Below are positions 29,738 to 37,587 of a stretch of 64,000 nt of DNA, one piece after another. The first letter of the stretch is position 1. Each line of letters opens with the position of its first letter. The notes beneath the pieces are model-generated. The model did no database searches. It was given only the letters and a program-made list of their open reading frames with translations, and had not been told where the DNA came from. The position numbers were made by a program, and so were the translations under genes. The stretch is taken from assembly GCA_025965975.1 (NCBI GenBank), contig JAOPVX010000368.1, forward strand, positions 1 through 64,000. Direction: 5' to 3'. The DNA comes from Mycobacterium sp. GTDB taxonomy: Bacteria > Actinomycetota > Actinomycetes > Mycobacteriales > Mycobacteriaceae.

Positions 29738-32700
29738 ATGCCGCGTATCTTCCTGAGCCACTCCAGCCGGGACAACCGGCAGGCAATTGCTTTGCGGCAG
29801 TGGCTGATCGATCAGGACGTTCGGCTGGCCGACGAAATCTTCCTCGACCTCGATGCCTCGGCTGGTATTCGTTCGGGCACGCGGTGGAAAGAAGCGTTGC
29901 GGCAGGCGAGCACCCGGTGCGAGGCGGTGATCTGCCTGCTGTCTGGCAATTGGCTGTCCTCCCCGGAATGCAGGACCGAGTACCGGTTCGCCGAGTATTT
30001 GAACAAGCGGATCTTCAGCGCGCGCATCGGCGCGTTGACCGGCGAGGACCCCACCGCCGAATGGCAACAGATCGACCTGGTCGGCGACGGCGCCGTCACC
30101 GAAATCGACATTGGCGACACCGGTGCGCCGGTCGTATTCGGGTCCGAAGGTCTGCGTCGATTGCGCGACGGGGTCGTCACCGCTGGCATCGGTGCCGAGT
30201 CATTCGTTTGGCCTCCCCCTGATGACCCCGGCCGTGTCCCCTTCCGGGGATGGGAACCGCTCGAAGCGGTCGACGCGGCCGTGTTTTTCGGCCGAGACGC
30301 CCAGATTCTGCGCGGACTCGACGCGCTGCGAGGCATGCGCCGGTCCGGGCTCGAGACGCTGTTCGTGGTGCTTGGCCCATCGGGGACGGGCAAGTCGTCG
30401 TTCCTGCGCGCCGGCTTGTTGCCGCGGCTGCGGCGCGACGACCGCGACTTCGCGCTGCTGGACATCGTGCGTCCGCAGCGCAACGTGGTGACCGGTGACG
30501 CCGGGCTGGCCAAGGCGGTGCACGCCACGCGTGCCCGGCTCGGCCTCACGGGCCCCGCCTTGGGAGAGATCAAGCAAGCGTGTCTCGCAGGCGAGGGACA
30601 GCGTGTGCAAGAGTGGCTGCTTGAGGCCCAGCACGCGGCCGCCGCGCGGTTGCTGGCCGACCCGGGTGACGAATCGCCGCCGACACTGGTGCTGCCGGTC
30701 GACCAGGCCGAGGAACTGTTCGGCGCCGACGCTGGACGCGAAGCGCCGCTGTTTCTGCAGTTGATTGCCGATCTGGTGGCCACGCCGGCCGGCCGCAATG
30801 CGGCAAGGATGGATTTGATCGTCGCCATCACCATCCGCAGCGATCTATACGAGCCGTTGCAGACCGCGCCCCAGCTCGCCCACGTTGAAAGCGTGTTGTT
30901 CGACGAGCTCAAGCCGATGCCCCGCACCCAATTCAAGGAAGTCATCACCGGTCCCGCGGCCCGCGCCACCGGAGGGGGACACCCGCTGTCGGTCGAGCCG
31001 GCGTTGGTGAATCGCCTCCTTGACGACTGCACCGAGGGTGCGGACACGCTGCCGTTGCTGGCGCTCACACTTGCCCGACTGTATGAGGACTACGCCGGAG
31101 ACGGCGCGTTGACGTTGCACGACTACCGCTCGATGGGTGGCGTTCGAAGCGTTGTGCAGTCAGAGATCGACCTTCTCCTCGCTTCCGATGGCAAACGTCG
31201 CGCTACCCAGTTGCGACAGCTGCGCAGCGCCTTCGTTCCATGGCTGGCCACCGTCAATCCCGACAGCGATCAGCCGGTGCGGCGCGTGGCTCGCTGGGCC
31301 GATCTACCCGCCGAAAGTCGGCCATTACTAGAGGGATTCGTGGCCCGGCGGTTGCTCGTCACCGACACACGCGATGGCGAGGTCGTGGTCGAGGTGGCAC
31401 TGGAGAGCCTGCTGCGCCAGTGGGACGAGCTCGCCACCTGGCTCGCCGAGGAGCGTGGGGATCTGAAGGACGCTGACCACCTCGAGCGGGCCGCCGCTGC
31501 CTGGGAGGAAAACCACAGGGACGCGGCCTGGCTGCTGGAAGGCACTCGGCTGGTCGAGGCCGAAAACCTCAGCGCCAAACCGGCATTCCGTGGCCGGCTC
31601 GCACACGTCCACGACTTTCTTGCCGTGTCGCGGCGTCGCGAGCAGGAACGCACCGAGGCGGAGAGCAAGCGCCGCGCCGCCGAACTGCAAGCCGCCAAGG
31701 ATCACCAGGAAGCCGCTGAGGCGCTGGCCGCAGCGGAAACCACCGCCAGGGAGAAGGCCCAGGCACACGCAACGGTGCTGCGGAAGCGGTCGCTTGTGCT
31801 GCGCGCCGTGCTTGCGGTTGCGCTGTTGATCGCCGCCGTCGCGGTGTACGGCTTCGTCACCGCCAAGAGGGAAACCGATTGGGCCAACGAGCGCACACGC
31901 GAGGCGCTCGGATTGAGACTGACCTACGAGGGTCAGGCGATGCTGGCCGGAATCCAAGGCGGCGGCGACATTCGGGCGCTTACGCAGATTCTGGCCGCGC
32001 AACATGTGGTCACCGACAACGTCGGAGGTCTGTTCACGGCGGCGCTCATGCGCGTCGACACCGACAGGATCATCCAATCGAACGCCGCCATGATGGACGT
32101 GACCTACAGCACCGACGGGCAGCGTCTGGTGTCGGGCGGGGCCGACCACACCGTGCGGGTGTGGGACGCCCACACCGGTCAGCCCATCGGGCCGCCGATG
32201 ATGCAGACCAATGCCGTCACAGACGCGGCGTTGAGCGGCGACGGGAGCGACGTGGTGTTCGCGAGCGCCGACAGCGTGCGGGTGTGGAATGCCCTGACAG
32301 GGCAGCCGGTCGAGCCGCCGATCGTGCAGAACACCGCCGTCACCAGCGTGGACCTCAGCGACAACGGCCAGTTAGTCGCCGCAGGCAGCACGGACGGCAG
32401 CGTGCGCATCTGGAATGCCGCCACCGCGCGACCGTTAACGCCCCCGATGATCGGACAGAACAGCCCGGTGACCACGGTGGATTTCAGTGACGACGGGCAA
32501 CGCGTCGCTGTCGGCGACGCCGACGGCGCGCTGCGAGTCTGGAACGCCGAAACGGGCCAGCCGATCACACCGTCGATGACGGGCCACATCGGGGCGGTCA
32601 CGACGGCGGCGTTCAGCCCTGACGGCCAGCGCGTCGTCTCCGGCGGGAACGACCACACCGTGCGGTTGTGGAACGCCAACACCGGCCAACCCATCGGTCC

Positions 32701-33850
32701 TCCCATGACGGGCCATCAGAACACGGTGACCAGTGTGGTGTTCAATCCGGACGGCGGCCGCATCGCATCGGGCAGTTTCGACGGAACCCTGCGGATCTGG
32801 GACGCTGCCACCGAGCAGCCGGTCGCCCAACCGATGACCGGTCACGTCGGATCGATAAACGCGGTGGCCTTCAGTCCCGACGGGCATCATCTCCTCAGCG
32901 GTGGCGCCGACGCGACGCTTCGCGTGTGGGATGCCGACGTTGGCCCGCAACCGGCGGTCAGCGGCAACTCCACGGTGACCAGCGTGACGGTCAGCACGGA
33001 CCGTCATCGCGTCGTGTCCGGTAACAGCGACGGCAGCCTGCGGTTGTGGGACGCCGACAATCGCACCCTGATCGGCGAATTGACCAACGGCCGTCACGCG
33101 GCGGCAACGAGCGTGGCGATCAGCCCGGACGGGCGTCAGATCATCTCCGGCAGCGCCGACGGAACCTTGCAGCGCTGGAACGCCGATACCCTGGCGCCCG
33201 TCGGTCCTGTGCTCGAAGCACACCGCGGCGCGGTCACAGGCTTGGTGTTCAGCTGGGACGGAGGCCACGTCGGTTCCGGTGGCGCCGACAGAACCGTGCG
33301 GGTATGGGATGTGCAGACAGGACGGGCGGTCGGCGCTCCGATGACCGGCCATACCGCGCCGGTGCTTGCGGTGGCGTTCAGCCCCAACGGGCGGCTACTC
33401 GTCTCGGGCAGTCAGGACACCACGCTGCGGCTGTGGAACGCCGAGACCGGCACCCCGATGGGCAACCCGATGACCGGACACACCGCCGCAGTGACCGACG
33501 TGGCCTTCGGACCAGGAGGCGGCCGCATCGTATCCAGAAGCGACGACCACACGCTGCGGCTGTGGGACGCCGCTACCGTCGCTCCCGTCGGACCGCCGAT
33601 GAACGCCCATTACGCCTACACGCTCGGCGTGGAGTTCAGCGCGGACGGCCAGCAACTGCTGTCCACCGGAGCGGACCCGAACAGGCGGCTGTTCCCGCCG
33701 CCGGCACTTACGGCTTGGTCAAACCTGTTGTGCGCCAAGCTGACTCAGAACATGAGCCAGCAACAGTGGCGCGAGTGGGTTGCCAAGGACATCGGCTATA
33801 CCGAACTCTGTCCCGGGCTTCCCATCGCGCCGGACAGCGGGACCGGCTGA
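29738..33850 (+). CDS. TIR-STAND ATPase-TM-WD40 protein
   Basis: A 1370-residue multidomain protein. Residues 1-90 are a TIR domain (MPRIFLSHSSRDNRQAIALR) with a candidate catalytic Glu81 in SSPECRTEYRFAEY. A STAND-type NTPase follows, with FFGRD at 183-187, Walker A GPSGTGKS at 213-220 and Walker B-like LPVDQAEEL at 319-327. Residues 630-680 are a charged coiled coil, and 686-708 a single membrane helix. Residues about 782-1340 hold 13 or 14 WD40 repeats, enough for two propellers. The C-terminal ending LTQNMSQQQWREWV then CPGLP is common in STAND-WD40 proteins. TIR domains of this type cleave NAD. ATG has GAAGG upstream. It is divergent from the RyR membrane protein. Confidence 0.85.
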   Translation: MPRIFLSHSSRDNRQAIALRQWLIDQDVRLADEIFLDLDASAGIRSGTRWKEALRQASTRCEAVICLLSGNWLSSPECRTEYRFAEYLNKRIFSARIGALTGEDPTAEWQQIDLVGDGAVTEIDIGDTGAPVVFGSEGLRRLRDGVVTAGIGAESFVWPPPDDPGRVPFRGWEPLEAVDAAVFFGRDAQILRGLDALRGMRRSGLETLFVVLGPSGTGKSSFLRAGLLPRLRRDDRDFALLDIVRPQRNVVTGDAGLAKAVHATRARLGLTGPALGEIKQACLAGEGQRVQEWLLEAQHAAAARLLADPGDESPPTLVLPVDQAEELFGADAGREAPLFLQLIADLVATPAGRNAARMDLIVAITIRSDLYEPLQTAPQLAHVESVLFDELKPMPRTQFKEVITGPAARATGGGHPLSVEPALVNRLLDDCTEGADTLPLLALTLARLYEDYAGDGALTLHDYRSMGGVRSVVQSEIDLLLASDGKRRATQLRQLRSAFVPWLATVNPDSDQPVRRVARWADLPAESRPLLEGFVARRLLVTDTRDGEVVVEVALESLLRQWDELATWLAEERGDLKDADHLERAAAAWEENHRDAAWLLEGTRLVEAENLSAKPAFRGRLAHVHDFLAVSRRREQERTEAESKRRAAELQAAKDHQEAAEALAAAETTAREKAQAHATVLRKRSLVLRAVLAVALLIAAVAVYGFVTAKRETDWANERTREALGLRLTYEGQAMLAGIQGGGDIRALTQILAAQHVVTDNVGGLFTAALMRVDTDRIIQSNAAMMDVTYSTDGQRLVSGGADHTVRVWDAHTGQPIGPPMMQTNAVTDAALSGDGSDVVFASADSVRVWNALTGQPVEPPIVQNTAVTSVDLSDNGQLVAAGSTDGSVRIWNAATARPLTPPMIGQNSPVTTVDFSDDGQRVAVGDADGALRVWNAETGQPITPSMTGHIGAVTTAAFSPDGQRVVSGGNDHTVRLWNANTGQPIGPPMTGHQNTVTSVVFNPDGGRIASGSFDGTLRIWDAATEQPVAQPMTGHVGSINAVAFSPDGHHLLSGGADATLRVWDADVGPQPAVSGNSTVTSVTVSTDRHRVVSGNSDGSLRLWDADNRTLIGELTNGRHAAATSVAISPDGRQIISGSADGTLQRWNADTLAPVGPVLEAHRGAVTGLVFSWDGGHVGSGGADRTVRVWDVQTGRAVGAPMTGHTAPVLAVAFSPNGRLLVSGSQDTTLRLWNAETGTPMGNPMTGHTAAVTDVAFGPGGGRIVSRSDDHTLRLWDAATVAPVGPPMNAHYAYTLGVEFSADGQQLLSTGADPNRRLFPPPALTAWSNLLCAKLTQNMSQQQWREWVAKDIGYTELCPGLPIAPDSGTG

Positions 33851-33906
33851 CACCCAGTCGACTCGAAGCGGCCCGAACAAGAACCGCCCCGGCGCATGAT
33901 GTCGGG

Positions 33907-35058
33907 ATGAACGCCGCCGTGCACGGCCACTGCGATAGCCGTTTCGAGAAGGTCGCCGACGCGCTGGCCGACGAGATCGGCAAAGGCGAGGAACTCGGCG
34001 CCTCGATCGCCGTCGACATCGACGGCGACCTGGTCGTCGACATCTGGGGCGGTCACGCCGACAGGGCGAAGACCGTCGCGTGGGGCGAGGACACGATCGT
34101 CAACTTCTTCTCCTGCACGAAGACCCTCACCGCCCTGGCCGGGTTGATCGCCATCGACCGCGGCTTGGTCGATGCTTTCGCACCGGTGGCCAAGTACTGG
34201 CCCGAGTTCGCCGAGAACGGCAAGCAGGACATCGAGGTACGCCACCTCTTGTCCCATACGTCGGGCGTGTCCGGATGGGAGCCACCGTTCGGGGTCGAGG
34301 ACATCTACGACTGGGCCAATGCGACAAGCCATCTCGCCGGTCAGGCGCCATGGTGGCAGCCCGGCGCCGCGTCGGGCTATCACGCGGTGAACTACGGACA
34401 CCTGATCGGCGAGGTGATCCGCAGGGCCAGCGGAAAGCCTCTCAAGGAGTTCGTCCGTGACGAGATCGCGGAGCCGCTCGGCGCCGACGTCCAGATCGGC
34501 GCACGAGACGAGGACTACCAGCGCATCGCGGAGCTGATTCCTCCGCCGCCACTGGACATCCCGCTGGACGCGATGCCCGCGGATCATCCGATGATCAAGA
34601 CGTTCGCGGCTTTCCCACCCGATTCGAACGGCGCCGCAATCGCGGAGACCGCAGCGTGGCGTCGCGCAGACATCGGTGCAGCCAACGGTCACGGCAATGC
34701 CCGGGCACTGGCACGGGCACTTTCACCTATTTCGCTGGGCGGCAAGGCAAACGGCGTCGAGCTGTTGAGCCAGGACACGATCGAGCTGATCTTCCAGGAG
34801 CAGTCCAGCGGGATCGATCAGGTGCTTCTCATCCCGCTTCGGTTCGGTATCGGCTTCGGGCTTCCCGAGCCGCAGAGCGTTCCCGTGATCCCGGAAGGGA
34901 AGATCTGCTTCTGGGGTGGCTGGGGCGGTTCGATGGCCATCATGGACGCGGATCGCCGCGCCACCCTCACATATGTGATGAACAAGATGGGCCCCGGCAC
35001 CACGGGCACGGAGCGCACCAACCGCTACGGGCGCCTGATCTACGACGCCCTCGGCTGA
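33907..35058 (+). CDS. Serine hydrolase of the beta-lactamase (class C/EstB) family
   Basis: A 383-residue protein with the beta-lactamase/transpeptidase fold. The SxxK nucleophile motif is SCTK in VNFFSCTKTLTALAGL (near residue 75), and the Tyr motif is YHAVNYGHLIGEV. The C-terminal strand FGIGFGLPEP with CFWGGWGGS takes the place of the KTG box, as in esterases of this family. No signal peptide is seen, which favours a cytosolic esterase or lipase. It lies 56 nt after the TIR-STAND gene on the same strand and could share its transcript, but the link may be accidental. Confidence 0.85.
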   Translation: MNAAVHGHCDSRFEKVADALADEIGKGEELGASIAVDIDGDLVVDIWGGHADRAKTVAWGEDTIVNFFSCTKTLTALAGLIAIDRGLVDAFAPVAKYWPEFAENGKQDIEVRHLLSHTSGVSGWEPPFGVEDIYDWANATSHLAGQAPWWQPGAASGYHAVNYGHLIGEVIRRASGKPLKEFVRDEIAEPLGADVQIGARDEDYQRIAELIPPPPLDIPLDAMPADHPMIKTFAAFPPDSNGAAIAETAAWRRADIGAANGHGNARALARALSPISLGGKANGVELLSQDTIELIFQEQSSGIDQVLLIPLRFGIGFGLPEPQSVPVIPEGKICFWGGWGGSMAIMDADRRATLTYVMNKMGPGTTGTERTNRYGRLIYDALG

Positions 35059-35062
35059 CTGA

Positions 35063-35236
35063 TTACCCCCTTGCCGCCTCGGCCCGCTTGGGGTCGCTCG
35101 GAATCGCGCTTGCCTTCTTCGGGCGCAACCTCCTGGCGTAGTTCATCGCCGGCTTCTCGATGCCGAAGTACGTCACGGTCGCAGCGAGGATCGTCACGGT
35201 GAGGAGTAGCACGATGTTGCAGAGCAGCCATGTAAA
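35063..35236 (-). pseudogene. C-terminal remnant of an acyltransferase-3-type membrane protein
   Basis: In the minus frame ending in TAA at 35063-35065 the translation runs LLCNIVLLLTVTILAATVTY followed by FGIEKPAMNYARRLRPK and a short tail. A hydrophobic last helix followed by a '(F)E(K/R)P.....R' signature is the usual end of acyltransferase family 3 proteins. The frame has no start codon and closes upstream at a stop (35237-35239), so only about 57 codons of a protein that is normally 350 or more residues remain. It converges with the beta-lactamase-family gene. Confidence 0.6.
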
Positions 35237-35254
35237 TCAGCGTGATTACGCTGA
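35237..35254. repeat. Perfect 7-bp inverted repeat
   Basis: TCAGCGTGATTACGCTGA has a TCAGCGT/ACGCTGA stem with a GATT loop. It lies exactly where the acyltransferase remnant loses its reading frame. It has no T-tract, so it is not a typical terminator. It could be an operator or a scar of the event that truncated the gene. Confidence 0.6.
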
Positions 35255-35291
35255 CCACAGCTAACTTGCGGCGGGGTGCGCCATGCCTCGA

Positions 35292-35687
35292 TTACGAAGC
35301 CCGCGGCTGATCCCGCGACGCGAGCCGGTGCAGCACGTCACGCCCGAGCTCACGGAGATCCTGTCGCGGCGAAGCGTTAATCAAGGTCACGCCGTCGGCG
35401 ACACCGGCCCGACCGATGTCGGAGACCAGGCCCGCCAGCCCGCCTATCGTGCCCGCGTAGTGCACCGATTCGCTGTGGTCGAGAACGCTTCGCGCCGAAC
35501 GGAAGTCGCCGGCCACCGCCACAGTGATGTCGAGTATCACCGCCACGTCCTCGCCGCGGGCCAGGATCCGCGCACGGGCCCGTCTGGCCTGCTGTAGATC
35601 GGACGCGGTCACCCGCACCGTGCGCTGGTCACCGTCCGTCAGTTCGCTCCAGTCTCCGTTCGGCGCGTTCGCCACGAATAGCCGCAC
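35292..35687 (-). CDS. Hypothetical protein with weak LLM C-terminal resemblance
   Basis: 131 residues starting MRLFVANAPNGDWSELTDG. There is no signal peptide, membrane helix or cysteine. The part AGTIGGLAGLVSDIGRAGVADGVTLIN followed by SPRQDLRELGRDVLHRL resembles the last helices of luciferase-like flavin monooxygenases. The protein is far too short to be one, so it may be a stand-alone derivative or a decayed copy. Codon use looks coding. The function is unknown. Confidence 0.6.
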   Translation of the reverse strand: MRLFVANAPNGDWSELTDGDQRTVRVTASDLQQARRARARILARGEDVAVILDITVAVAGDFRSARSVLDHSESVHYAGTIGGLAGLVSDIGRAGVADGVTLINASPRQDLRELGRDVLHRLASRDQPRAS

Positions 35688-35731
35688 GGCGCCACGCTAG
35701 AGGCGCACACCCCCGGTGTCTCCGGTTCCGT

Positions 35732-36742
35732 TCACGTCGAATCCAAGGCCTCTTTCCCTGGGTTCTCGGCATCCTTCTTCACGTCGTTGACTCGGGTCTT
35801 GTACAGGCTCGCGACGGCGGTCACCAACAACGTCACGATGATCACCCCGAGGGACAGCAGGGTCGGGATCTGCGGCACGGGCACGTGCTCACCGCCGTTG
35901 ATGAACGGCAGCTTGTTCTCGTGCAGAGCGTGCAGGACCAGCTTCACCCCGATGAACGCCAGGATGAACGCCAACCCCCGCGACAGGTAGACCAGGCGCC
36001 TTAGCAGGTCAGCGAGCAGGAAGTAGAGCTGCCTAAGCCCCATGAGCGCGAATACGTTTGCCGTGAACACCAGATATGGCTGCTGGGTCAGCCCGTAGAT
36101 CGCGGGAATCGAATCCAGCGCGAAGAGCAGGTCCGTGGTACCGAGGGCCACGATCACCAGGAACATCGGCGTCACCAGCCGCGTGCCGTTGTCCTTGACC
36201 CAGAGCCTCAGGCCCTCCCACCTGTCGGTGAGCTTCAGGTGCCTGCGGGCGAGCCGGACAACGACGTTCTCCGCGTCGTCGTCGTGCTTGGTGTTACGGG
36301 CCAGGCTGATCGCGGTGTAGACCAAAAACGCGCCGAAGACGTAGAAAACCCAGGAGAACTGGTTGATCGCAACAGCACCTAGAGCGATGAAGATGCCGCG
36401 GAACACCAGGGCCAGGATGATGCCGACCAACAACGCCTGCTGCTGGTAGATCTTCGGCACGTTGAAGCTGGCCATGATGATCAGGAAGACGAACAGGTTG
36501 TCGACCGACAGGCTGTACTCGGTGAGCCATCCCGCGAAGAACTCCAGCCCGAACTGGCTGCCGTGGAAGAGCCAGACCCAAAGTCCGAAGACCACCGCGA
36601 GCCCGACATAGATCGTGAGATACGTCGCTGTCTCGCGCTTGGACGGTTCGTGCGGCCGACGTCCGATCACGATCACGTCGAACAGCAGGACGGCGATCGT
36701 CACGCCCAGCGTGATGATCCACTCGAATTGGGTTACGTGCAT
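35732..36742 (-). CDS. terC: TerC/Alx-family membrane protein (probable Mn2+ exporter)
   Basis: A 336-residue polytopic protein with eight or nine membrane helices. It has the family motifs GWLTEYSLSVDNLFVFLIIM and LFALDSIPAIYGLTQQPYLV, whose acidic residues in membrane helices are expected to bind metal. TerC/Alx proteins export manganese or support metal loading of secreted proteins. The ATG at 36742 has GGAGG 7 nt upstream. This Shine-Dalgarno sequence is part of the switching helix of the upstream riboswitch, so translation is probably metal-controlled. Confidence 0.92.
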   Translation of the reverse strand: MHVTQFEWIITLGVTIAVLLFDVIVIGRRPHEPSKRETATYLTIYVGLAVVFGLWVWLFHGSQFGLEFFAGWLTEYSLSVDNLFVFLIIMASFNVPKIYQQQALLVGIILALVFRGIFIALGAVAINQFSWVFYVFGAFLVYTAISLARNTKHDDDAENVVVRLARRHLKLTDRWEGLRLWVKDNGTRLVTPMFLVIVALGTTDLLFALDSIPAIYGLTQQPYLVFTANVFALMGLRQLYFLLADLLRRLVYLSRGLAFILAFIGVKLVLHALHENKLPFINGGEHVPVPQIPTLLSLGVIIVTLLVTAVASLYKTRVNDVKKDAENPGKEALDST

Positions 36743-36749
36743 GTGGGAG

Positions 36750-36885
36750 CCTCCGGCCGTTTGTCAACGCCGGAGGTCTCTTCCACCACCACGACGATCC
36801 GTGGCCGGTCCGCAGCACCGGTCGTCCGATTGACGGCCGACGTGATGACGACACTGCGGCGAAGGAATACTCCCCTCCGCCCTGG
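36750..36885 (-). promoter_or_regulatory. yybP-ykoY-type manganese riboswitch in the terC leader
   Basis: On the minus strand the leader has GGCGGAGGGGAGTATTCC (GGGGAGTA at 36868-36875) and, about 90 nt later, AAGAGACCTCCGGC. These are the 5' and 3' conserved parts of the yybP-ykoY Mn2+ riboswitch as I remember it. CGGAGG (36874-36879) can pair with CCTCCG (36771-36776) to form P1. The same CCTCCGGC can instead pair over 8 bp with GCCGGAGG (36750-36757), the Shine-Dalgarno of terC. Metal binding would stabilise P1 and free the ribosome-binding site. TerC is a usual target of this riboswitch. Confidence 0.75.
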
Positions 36886-36945
36886 ATTCTGCCAGCTTGG
36901 TGGCCGTAATCGAAATCGGGGCCCGGTGAATCTACGGTTGCACCC

Positions 36946-37575
36946 ATGACCGACACCCAACTGCCCGGTGTCTTCGCAGACATGCAGCCGGTTTTAGAGC
37001 ACTGGGGCTACCTTGGGGTCGGCGGGATGCTGTTCCTCGAAGACTTCGGGGTCCCAGTGCCCGGCGAGATCATGTTGATCGCCGCGGCGATCGTCGCCGG
37101 AGCCGGGCAGATGAACATCGCCGTGGTGTTCCTGGTCGCCGTGCTCGCCGCGGTCATCGGCGACAACATCGGCTTCATCGTCGGCCACTTCGGCGGCCGG
37201 CCCCTCGCAGAGCGGTTCGGCCGGTACGTCTTCTTGACACCGGAGCGGCTGGACCGCACCGAGAACTACTTCAACCGCCACGGCGGCAAGATCGTCACCG
37301 TCGCCCGCTTCATCGACGGCCTGCGCCAGATCAACGGGTTGCTTGCCGGCATCGGCGGGATGGGATGGCTGAAGTTCCTTGGCTACAACGCCCTTGGCGC
37401 GGTGTTGTGGGTCGGCACCTGGTGCGCGCTTGGATACCTCGCCGGTGAGAACATCGTCGACATCTACGACACCTTCGAGCGGTACAAGTGGTACGTCATC
37501 GGGGCGCTCGCCGTCGTTGTCGCAATTGTGATCGCCCACCGCGTGCGGCGCAGGCGCGCCGAACGAACGGCTTAG
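36946..37575 (+). CDS. DedA-family membrane protein
   Basis: 209 residues with about five membrane-embedded segments and the family features LEDFGVPVPGEIMLIAAAIV, GDNIGFIVGHFGGRPLAERF and the basic-aromatic FNRHGGKIVTVARFIDGLRQ. DedA proteins are VTT-fold lipid or small-molecule transporters tied to envelope integrity. It is divergent from terC, with the riboswitch between them, and precedes the Pls/PosA gene by 12 bp, so the two may be co-transcribed. Confidence 0.92.
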   Translation: MTDTQLPGVFADMQPVLEHWGYLGVGGMLFLEDFGVPVPGEIMLIAAAIVAGAGQMNIAVVFLVAVLAAVIGDNIGFIVGHFGGRPLAERFGRYVFLTPERLDRTENYFNRHGGKIVTVARFIDGLRQINGLLAGIGGMGWLKFLGYNALGAVLWVGTWCALGYLAGENIVDIYDTFERYKWYVIGALAVVVAIVIAHRVRRRRAERTA

Positions 37576-37587
37576 TAGTTTGTACTC

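Noticed and set aside
35237..35254. TCAGCGTGATTACGCTGA considered as a terminator for the beta-lactamase-family gene
   Set aside because: It lies 180 bp after that stop codon and has no T-tract, so it is kept only as a palindrome.
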